The position numbers and the translations under genes were made by a program. Below the pieces are notes generated by a model. It saw only the letters and a program-made list of their open reading frames with translations. It was not told where the DNA came from and searched no databases. A DNA stretch of 57,730 nt from HGM11368 sp051883395 (lineage in GTDB: Bacteria > Bacillota > Clostridia > Christensenellales > UBA3700), in assembly GCA_051883395.1 (NCBI GenBank), contig JBJETQ010000028.1, positions 1-57,730 on the forward strand, read 5' to 3'. This document shows, in pieces, positions 51,632 through 57,730 of this stretch; within the stretch, counting starts at the first letter, position 1; the number at the start of each line of letters is the position of its first letter.

Positions 51632-54292
51632 ATGAAAAAAGTCGCAAGCGTGTTGATTATTATTACTTTGGCCACTATCCTGTGCGTTTTTGCAGGGTGC
51701 GACTTTTCATCTCAAAAAGAGACTCCGACGCTTGACGCACCACAACTTTCTTTTGACTCCCAGAGTATATCGGTAGAGTGGAATGTGGTAAACAATGCCG
51801 ATATTTATTATGTAAAAGTAACGGAAATAGACGGCGAAGACAGAGTATACAATTACACCGTATATCCGGAAAGTCAGAAGAACTGCAAGCTGAGCGTCGC
51901 TCTCGAACAGTTGGACAACGGTACTTACACGGTAGATATACAGGCAACGGCTCAGGGATATAACAGCGCCAAGGCTTCGATAGAAGTGGTGTTGAGCCAC
52001 AACGCTCCCGACGATACGCCACAGGATATTGAAGAAGAACCTGCCGAAATTATCGACGACAATATTCTTATCAACGAAGATGGCGAATTGTTTTTGCCAC
52101 AGGAGTTATATTACAAGTATTCGACCGACGATTTGGTAATTAATTGTGCCGACGGAGTTACGATAACGGCTTTGAGTGCCGTTGCTTTGGGCGACAATTA
52201 TTCGATAGACGAAGAAGCTCAAACTGTTACCATCTCAAAATACTATCTGTCGCAGTTTTCGGTAGGAGCAAAGATTCCTTTGACGATATACTATGGCACA
52301 GACGGTATGGTCAAGACTTACGTCAACGTGGTCAAGGCGCTTCCTTATTCCTTGTCGGGCAACGTCGTAACCTATACCAAATTGAGCGGAACGGGTTTCA
52401 GCGTCAACATAATAGGTGCAACCAGTAGCTACGACGTGGTAGAAAAGGTGGCAATAGACGACGTTATGCTGAGCAACGATTACGTGGCTTATTCTTATAT
52501 CAGCAACAAATTGACCATATTGGAAAATCCTTTTATCAAAAATCTCAGCGTCGGCGAGCATCAACTGCAAGTCTTTACAAAACGGGGAATGTCTACGGCG
52601 CTACTGATAGTCAAAGTGGGGCTGAAATACGAGCCTTATGACGTCGTGATTGACGGGGATAGCTGTTATCCTAAGACTATGATAACGTGGAGAGACGACG
52701 CAGACGAGATACAAAAATATACCGTAGTTATCAACGGTACGGCGTATAACAGCATAGATTATCCGCATCTTTTTGACGGAAGAAGTTTCGATGCAACGGG
52801 TTTGATAAGTTGCGGCGACAGCGTGGAGATAAAAGCTTACGTCGGACGATACGCATATACGTCTTCGACGGTTTATTCTTACGTTGATCAGGACGACCCT
52901 GTGCAGCAGAAGTATCTGTCGGATAGCTTTGAGTTTTTGGGAGAGCAACATAATCATTATATAAGCAGCAATGCCGAGCTAGTAGATTTTATCTATTATT
53001 ACATACTCCATTATGACGAGTTTGACGCATACGAAACCGATGATACCGCAAGGGATTACAGCAAATGGAAACAGGCTGAAATTTACGTTGCGATAGACGG
53101 CAATGCACCGCAATCCAGTTTATCCGATACCGTACGAAACTGCCTTAAAAAATTCCCGGAAGCCATGAGCGTCAACAGCATGACCATTACCAAGACCATA
53201 AACGGTACAATCAGCAACGAAGTGGTTGTTGCATTGTGGTTGAAGACAGCCACCGTTCCAAATCCCGAAAATACCAATAGTCTGGAAGAACAAAGTTATA
53301 TCGAATACGTCGGCAACGCTCCAAGATACAGCAAGACGGGCAGGGCGGCAGATTATGACGACTTTGCAATCAACAGTATAGAAAAGACGGCTACCATGTC
53401 CACTACTTTTGAACTGTATATGGCTATAGAGAGAGGATACAGACCTACGCCGGTAGCATCAAGCGACGCCGAGCGCATCTATAACAAAGCCAAACAAGTA
53501 CTGCGAGATATTATAGACGACGAAATGGACGACTTTGACAAGGTAAGGGCAATTTACGACTGGTTATCCTGCAACGTCATATATGACCACAAACTGGCTT
53601 CCGATTCCGCCACGGTAGACGAAACAACCAATGCTACGGCGTATTATGCGCTTTTTGGCAACGCCGCATTTTATGCCGAAGGAGTTTTTGACAACGGTCT
53701 TGCGGTATGCAACGGCATAGCTATTGCCTTTGTCATTTTGTGCAGAATAGAAGGTATTGAGTGCTATAAGGTGATAGGAACGTCGGGCAACGTGGGACAC
53801 GCCTGGAACAAGGTAAAAATAGGCGGATATTGGTATATTTGCGACGCTACGTGGGCAAGTAATGCGGTAAACAAGGTAGAGTATCTTGTGGAAGACTATC
53901 TGTTTATGGACAACGAAAAATCTTCTCCCGACAGTAAACATATAGAAACAGCTTCCAGAAGCGGTGGTAGCGAATATTATGCGGGAGATACCAATTATAG
54001 CGTATGGGCAAATACGTGGTTTGTCGATAAAGCGGAAGAAAAGGTTTATGATACCGTGTTGAGAGACAAGGCATATACCGACGCTTTGATAGAAGTGATT
54101 ATTTCTGAGATAGAAAATACTATGGACGTGGGAAGCTTTTATAGAGTGGGAGTAAGTTGCTCGTCGTTAAAGTGGAACGGTATGTACGGCAATAGCATCA
54201 TCAGCACGGCAGATAATGCGTTTGAGATTGTTTATACTACCCATTCGCAGGACTCAACCAAAGGATATATTACTTTTGAACGTAAAAAATAA
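51632..54292 (+). CDS. Lipoprotein with transglutaminase-like domain
   Basis: An 886-residue surface protein. The signal ends VFAGC (C23). A fibronectin type III-like domain follows (APQLSFDSQSISVEWNVVNNADIYYVKV), then about 350 residues of beta-rich regions with no clear family. The C-terminal transglutaminase-like fold has the triad C693 (GLAVCNGIA), H723 (GHAWNKV) and D738 (CDATWA). Such enzymes act on peptides or the cell wall, as protease or cross-linker; the substrate is not known. It has no SD and a promoter at the start codon. The gene after it follows within 21 nt. Confidence 0.85.
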   Translation: MKKVASVLIIITLATILCVFAGCDFSSQKETPTLDAPQLSFDSQSISVEWNVVNNADIYYVKVTEIDGEDRVYNYTVYPESQKNCKLSVALEQLDNGTYTVDIQATAQGYNSAKASIEVVLSHNAPDDTPQDIEEEPAEIIDDNILINEDGELFLPQELYYKYSTDDLVINCADGVTITALSAVALGDNYSIDEEAQTVTISKYYLSQFSVGAKIPLTIYYGTDGMVKTYVNVVKALPYSLSGNVVTYTKLSGTGFSVNIIGATSSYDVVEKVAIDDVMLSNDYVAYSYISNKLTILENPFIKNLSVGEHQLQVFTKRGMSTALLIVKVGLKYEPYDVVIDGDSCYPKTMITWRDDADEIQKYTVVINGTAYNSIDYPHLFDGRSFDATGLISCGDSVEIKAYVGRYAYTSSTVYSYVDQDDPVQQKYLSDSFEFLGEQHNHYISSNAELVDFIYYYILHYDEFDAYETDDTARDYSKWKQAEIYVAIDGNAPQSSLSDTVRNCLKKFPEAMSVNSMTITKTINGTISNEVVVALWLKTATVPNPENTNSLEEQSYIEYVGNAPRYSKTGRAADYDDFAINSIEKTATMSTTFELYMAIERGYRPTPVASSDAERIYNKAKQVLRDIIDDEMDDFDKVRAIYDWLSCNVIYDHKLASDSATVDETTNATAYYALFGNAAFYAEGVFDNGLAVCNGIAIAFVILCRIEGIECYKVIGTSGNVGHAWNKVKIGGYWYICDATWASNAVNKVEYLVEDYLFMDNEKSSPDSKHIETASRSGGSEYYAGDTNYSVWANTWFVDKAEEKVYDTVLRDKAYTDALIEVIISEIENTMDVGSFYRVGVSCSSLKWNGMYGNSIISTADNAFEIVYTTHSQDSTKGYITFERKK

Positions 54293-54313
54293 GCAGGTCA
54301 GGACGTAAGAGTT

Positions 54314-54910
54314 ATGAAAAACGAAAGGAAACTAAGGAGAAAGAGTTTTTTTGCCAATCTGAAACAATGCGTAAAGCATAACAAATCAAAACGTGATTTT
54401 TCCGAGCAATATTACGAAATTTGCTCCGACGAAGCGGTGAGAATACGTGTAAATGCCGCAAACGGCATCTTTTCGGAGTTGGGCGGTAAGGAAGATTTGT
54501 CAAGCGATGTTCTTGATTATATAGAAAACAAGGCGTATTACGTGCCTATCGACAGACCACTCAAAATTTGTTTTGCGGGAGTGGATAAAAACGACAGACA
54601 GGCAGTAAAAAAGGCATACGACAAGTATTTTAATCTCAAATTCAACGACAAATGCCTTGATTTGAAAATTTGCTATGCAAAATCAATTGCGCTGATGATT
54701 ATCGGTATTGCTTTCCTTGCGGGCGGCTTGATTGTGGACAGATTTTTCCCAAATATGTTGCTAAGTGAAATACTTACGGTTGCCGCTTCGTTTTCTATGT
54801 GGGAGAGCGTAGACTTCTTTCTTTTGGAACGCTCCAACGTCAAAACGGAGAAGTTGGATACCGCTCAGCTGCTGCTTGCGGAGATAGAATTTGAAGATAA
54901 AAATGAATAA
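54314..54910 (+). CDS. Membrane protein of unknown function
   Basis: A 198-residue protein. A charged N-terminal region (RKLRRKSFFANLKQCVKHNKSKRDFSEQYYE) is followed by a domain with YVPIDRPLKICFAGVDKNDRQAVKKAY, then a pair of membrane helices (SIALMIIGIAFLAGGLIVDRFF and LLSEILTVAASFSMWESVDFF). The acidic end is cytoplasmic by the positive-inside rule. I do not recognise the family. It follows the transglutaminase-like gene closely and may share its transcript. The 187 nt after it hold no clear site. Confidence 0.65.
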   Translation: MKNERKLRRKSFFANLKQCVKHNKSKRDFSEQYYEICSDEAVRIRVNAANGIFSELGGKEDLSSDVLDYIENKAYYVPIDRPLKICFAGVDKNDRQAVKKAYDKYFNLKFNDKCLDLKICYAKSIALMIIGIAFLAGGLIVDRFFPNMLLSEILTVAASFSMWESVDFFLLERSNVKTEKLDTAQLLLAEIEFEDKNE

Positions 54911-55097
54911 AATTATTTGATTTTGTTTTGACAAAAATCAGGAAAATGGGAATCAATGTGTGCGTAGACACGACCGTGCTTACGTAGGACAACGGAAGGA
55001 ATAATTTACCAATACGGTGTTTATTGAAACGTCGTATTTTTCAAATTGATTTAACAATTGCTTTTTATACTCATATCTGAGCGGAGTATACAGTAAT

Positions 55098-55817
55098 ATG
55101 TTAGCCAGATTAAAAAATCGCCTTAGACAGAATAAATTGACAGGAAAGATGATGGACGACGGCAATTATCGCACGATTATTATGTCGATATGTTCGCTTG
55201 CCGTTGGGATAGCCTATGCTGTTTTCAATATTGCGACAGGCATTATTTATCGTTCTATCTGGTATGGTGCGTTGGCGTGTTATTATATAATGCTTGACGT
55301 AATCAGGGGATATGTATTGATTTATCGCAACAAATCGTCCAATATCAAAAGCGACGGAACCGACGTTTGCGCAGGGCGGCAATATCTTGTGTGCGGAGTC
55401 TTGCTTATCGTAATGACTATTTTTCTTGGCGCTATGGTGTTGCATATAGCTCGGCGCAATATGATTTTTGAATATTCTCTCACCGTAATTTATATGTCGG
55501 CAGGATATACGTTTTTCAGGATAGCGATTTCTTTGACCAATCTCATCAAATCAAGAAAGCAATGCGATTATTATGTCAAAGCTTTGAGACGTATCAACAT
55601 GGCTGCTGCGTTGGTTTCTGTTTTGTCGTTGCAGTCGGCGGCGTTGACGGCTTTTTCAAAAAACGTCAATCAGGTGCTGCTCAATGCGTTGACCGGCGGA
55701 ATCGTGTGTATATTGATTATTTGCATGGGCGGAGTGATGATATTTGAAGCTGCTCTTAGCTTGAACCGCCCGAAAGAACAAAAAAATACGGGCGTTGACA
55801 TCGAAAAAAATCAATAG
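55098..55817 (+). CDS. Six-helix membrane protein of unknown function
   Basis: A 239-residue protein with about six membrane helices (TIIMSICSLAVGIAYAVFNIA, SIWYGALACYYIMLDVI, YLVCGVLLIVMTIFLGAMVL, SLTVIYMSAGYTFFRIAISL, MAAALVSVLSLQSAALTAF, LTGGIVCILIICMGGVMIF) and a short cytoplasmic tail. The family was not recognised. GGAG lies 10 nt before the ATG. It is 21 nt upstream of a response regulator, so it may be the sensed partner or a target of that system. Confidence 0.6.
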   Translation: MLARLKNRLRQNKLTGKMMDDGNYRTIIMSICSLAVGIAYAVFNIATGIIYRSIWYGALACYYIMLDVIRGYVLIYRNKSSNIKSDGTDVCAGRQYLVCGVLLIVMTIFLGAMVLHIARRNMIFEYSLTVIYMSAGYTFFRIAISLTNLIKSRKQCDYYVKALRRINMAAALVSVLSLQSAALTAFSKNVNQVLLNALTGGIVCILIICMGGVMIFEAALSLNRPKEQKNTGVDIEKNQ

Positions 55818-55838
55818 TAAAATTGAGACGGAGATGAT

Positions 55839-56519
55839 ATGTTTAAGATATTGGTTGCAGAAGACGACGCAAATTTGAGAAAGGTTGTTGTCGATACTTT
55901 GAAAAATGAAAATTATACGGTCGTCGGCGCTGAAAACGGCAGCGTCGCATTAAATTGTTTTTGCGATGAAAAATTTGATTTGGTAATCACCGACGTTATG
56001 ATGCCGCAAATGGACGGCAATGAGCTTTGTGCATCTATCCGCAATATCGCACCCGATACGCCTATACTTATGCTCACGGCTTTGGAAAGCATTGACGATA
56101 AGGAAAAGAGTTTCAATTCGGGGGCGGACGATTATCTGACCAAACCCTTTGCACTCAAAGAGCTGTTGTTGCGCATAAAAGCACTTTTGAGAAGGTACGG
56201 CGAAGTTTGCGAAAGCAAAATAGTGTTGTCTCACACTATTCTTGATTATTCTGCCAATTGCGCCGTGATTGACGGCAAACAAATCAATCTGACAAAAAAA
56301 GAATTTTTGCTGCTTTTTAAACTGCTGTCCAATCCCAACAAGATTTTTTCCAGAGAACAGCTGATGGACGAAATATGGGGATATGAAAGCGAAAGCGCAG
56401 ACAGAACCGTGGACACACATATCAAGTGGCTCAGAGACAAGACGGAAAACGAAGATTTTCAGATAATAACTATGCGTGGTCTCGGTTATAAGGCGGTGTT
56501 GAATGAAAAAAAGGCATAA
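55839..56519 (+). CDS. Response regulator, OmpR/PhoB family
   Basis: A 226-residue two-domain regulator. The receiver has acidic pocket E8-D9-D10, phosphorylation site D52 (LVITDVMMPQ), and K102 in YLTKPFA. The C-terminal winged helix ends SADRTVDTHIKWLRDKTENEDFQIITMRGLGYKAV. It works with the kinase that starts 17 nt before its stop. The SD is CGGAG. The target genes are unknown; the membrane protein upstream is a candidate. Confidence 0.96.
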   Translation: MFKILVAEDDANLRKVVVDTLKNENYTVVGAENGSVALNCFCDEKFDLVITDVMMPQMDGNELCASIRNIAPDTPILMLTALESIDDKEKSFNSGADDYLTKPFALKELLLRIKALLRRYGEVCESKIVLSHTILDYSANCAVIDGKQINLTKKEFLLLFKLLSNPNKIFSREQLMDEIWGYESESADRTVDTHIKWLRDKTENEDFQIITMRGLGYKAVLNEKKA

Positions 56520-57516
56520 TCTTTCGAGACGACTTATTCTTGCATTGGTGGGTGTTGCCATTGCGGTAATGGCTATTGCGACTATGGCAGGGCTGGCAAT
56601 ATTGAAGATAAAAAACGAAGAAATCAGACTGGGCATTTTGTATATCACGGGCTTGGTTGCCGTTGTCGTTGCATTGGTACTATTTATCGTTGTTGCCAAT
56701 CGTCTTATCGTAAGACGTATCAGACTGCTCAACGACGCTGTGGGAGAAGTATCTCACGGACGATACGATTTGAGTCTGCCGCTCAAAGGCAACGACGAAT
56801 TGACGGAACTGTCGGAAAACTTTAATAAAATGGCAGCGGAATTGCAAGCCAACGCCTTTTTGTCAAAGGATTTTGCACGCTACGTTTCGCACGAATTCAA
56901 GACGCCGTTGTCAGTCATACGAAGTTATGCGGAAGCGGTGCAGATTAATAGCGGCGACAATCAGACCAATCAAAGCATGGACATAATAATTGCAGAGACG
57001 GACAGATTGGCGGAGATGTCAAAAACCATACTGGAATTGTGCAGACTGGATAGCACTACGCTTGTAGAAAAAAACGACGTTTTTTCACCGGCTGAGCAAA
57101 TCAGGTCTATATTATTGTCAACCCAGATTAAATGGAGTGAAAAGAATATAACGATAGAGCCGTTGCTTGAAGAATTCAGTATCACAGGCAACAGCGCTCT
57201 GGTATTCAGAATATGGCAAAATCTCATAAGCAATGCCATCAAATTTACCAATGAAAACGGCAATATAAAAATCGAATTGAATAAAGGGCAGAATGAATTG
57301 GTTTTTATTATATCCGACGACGGAATAGGAATTGCCGATGACGACAAAGATAAGATATTCAATATGTTTTTTACGGGGGACAAATCTCACAACAAGGAAG
57401 GCAGCGGACTCGGTTTGCCGTTGACAAAGAGAATTGTAGAAAAACTGGAAGGAGAAATAACCTTTGCAAGTGAACGCAACAGGGGCAGTACGTTTACTGT
57501 CAGATTGCCACTGTAA
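56503..57516 (+). CDS. Sensor histidine kinase
   Basis: A 337-residue kinase with two membrane helices (LILALVGVAIAVMAIATMAGLAI and LYITGLVAVVVALVLFIVV) that are separated by only about ten residues, so it has no extracellular sensor domain and probably senses the membrane. HAMP (RRIRLLNDAVGEVSHGRYDLSLPL), HisKA with H130 (YVSHEFKTPLSVIRSY) and HATPase with N box (ISNAIKF) and G boxes (DDGIGI, GSGLGLP) follow. The start overlaps the regulator's end by 17 nt. Confidence 0.95.
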   Translation: MKKRHNLSRRLILALVGVAIAVMAIATMAGLAILKIKNEEIRLGILYITGLVAVVVALVLFIVVANRLIVRRIRLLNDAVGEVSHGRYDLSLPLKGNDELTELSENFNKMAAELQANAFLSKDFARYVSHEFKTPLSVIRSYAEAVQINSGDNQTNQSMDIIIAETDRLAEMSKTILELCRLDSTTLVEKNDVFSPAEQIRSILLSTQIKWSEKNITIEPLLEEFSITGNSALVFRIWQNLISNAIKFTNENGNIKIELNKGQNELVFIISDDGIGIADDDKDKIFNMFFTGDKSHNKEGSGLGLPLTKRIVEKLEGEITFASERNRGSTFTVRLPL

Positions 57517-57536
57517 CAAAATTATGTAAAGTAAAT

Positions 57537-57560
57537 GCGGGCGAAAGCTCGCTTTTTTAT
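57537..57560 (+). terminator. Terminator of the two-component operon
   Basis: GCGGGC (57537-57542) pairs with GCTCGC (57547-57552), one G-T pair, loop GAAA, then TTTTTTAT. Confidence 0.88.
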
Positions 57561-57643
57561 AAATTTTCCGATGTTTTTTTATTTCAAATTGATTTCAAAA
57601 AGCCATTGTATCTTGTAAGTACAAATAGAACAAAAGGTATGGT

Positions 57644-57730
57644 ATGGAAAGAACGGAAGAAATGGAAATAAGAAGGAAAAAGCCGCTGACGATATACGGA
57701 GTGGAATTTGTCTATCTGTGCGTACTTGGC
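57644..57730 (+). CDS. Partial gene at the right edge
   Basis: An open frame of 29 codons that runs off the window, starting MERTEEMEIRRKKPLTIYG and becoming hydrophobic (EFVYLCVLG). AAAAGG is upstream of the ATG. The basic start and hydrophobic turn fit a membrane protein N terminus. No family can be named. Confidence 0.45.
   Translation, partial: MERTEEMEIRRKKPLTIYGVEFVYLCVLG

Noticed and set aside
1..57730. Recent phage or plasmid insertion
   Set aside because: No integrase, terminase, portal, relaxase, transposase or tRNA-flanked repeats were found. The Cro-like regulator stands alone.

Overview
The window is chromosomal DNA of an anaerobic, low-to-middle GC member of the Bacillota (Firmicutes), most likely a gut Clostridia lineage. 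The signs are the ctsR-mcsA-mcsB-clpC operon, the yqfC-yqfD-phoH-HD-ybeY-era-yqzL-recO cluster typical of spore-forming Firmicutes, pyruvate formate-lyase, pyruvate phosphate dikinase, a ZTP (pfl) riboswitch, TTGACA/TATAAT promoters, and AGGAGG ribosome binding sites. No rRNA, tRNA, insertion sequence, CRISPR array or prophage was found. Genus cannot be given from the sequence alone.

Layout. 1-660: three tandem fold-back repeats and no gene. 659-1645 (minus): GNAT acetyltransferase and HU. 1800-5358: extended -10 promoter, ZTP riboswitch with terminator, pflB, pflA and a C_GCAxxG_C_C protein. 6186-9233: LacZ-type GH2 beta-galactosidase. 9405-10742: PC4/YdbC-like protein, then a divergent HTH regulator / SLOG-fold pair sharing a set of palindromic operators. 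10877-13972: orphan PTS EIIC (PfoR type) and oligoendopeptidase F. 14183-24554: dnaB, the yqfC-to-recO cluster and ppdK. 24718-34032: a hexuronate locus with divergent arms (GH2 hydrolase plus GPH symporter on minus; uxaC-uxuA-uxuB-eda-kdgK on plus). 34286-39632: Y-family polymerase, MarR regulator and heterodimeric ABC exporter. 39759-45931: galU, the ctsR stress operon and hpf. 46147-54292: a second GNAT, two large lipoproteins and a CPA2 antiporter between them. 54314-57730: two membrane proteins of unknown function, a two-component system, and a truncated gene at the right edge.

How genes work together. The hexuronate arms form a complete route: a beta-glycoside is imported and cleaved, then glucuronate goes to fructuronate, mannonate, KDG and KDPG, and finally to pyruvate and glyceraldehyde 3-phosphate. 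PFL then makes acetyl-CoA and formate from pyruvate. The ZTP riboswitch links PFL expression to the need for one-carbon units. CtsR controls ClpC and the McsA/McsB arginine kinase through heptad boxes that are visible at its promoter.

Most unusual points: (i) three genes (Y-family polymerase and both large lipoproteins) whose ATG lies exactly 6 nt after a good -10 box and has no Shine-Dalgarno sequence, predicting leaderless mRNAs; (ii) the HTH/SLOG pair with its operator array; (iii) a sugar symporter with a cytoplasmic tail of 12-residue tandem repeats; (iv) an M60-like lipoprotein whose HExxH metal site appears lost; (v) RecO without its zinc domain and a PgpH-type protein without its extracellular domain; (vi) an hpf promoter whose -35 box lies in the loop of the clpC terminator. 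Coordinates and translations were read by eye; no database search was run.
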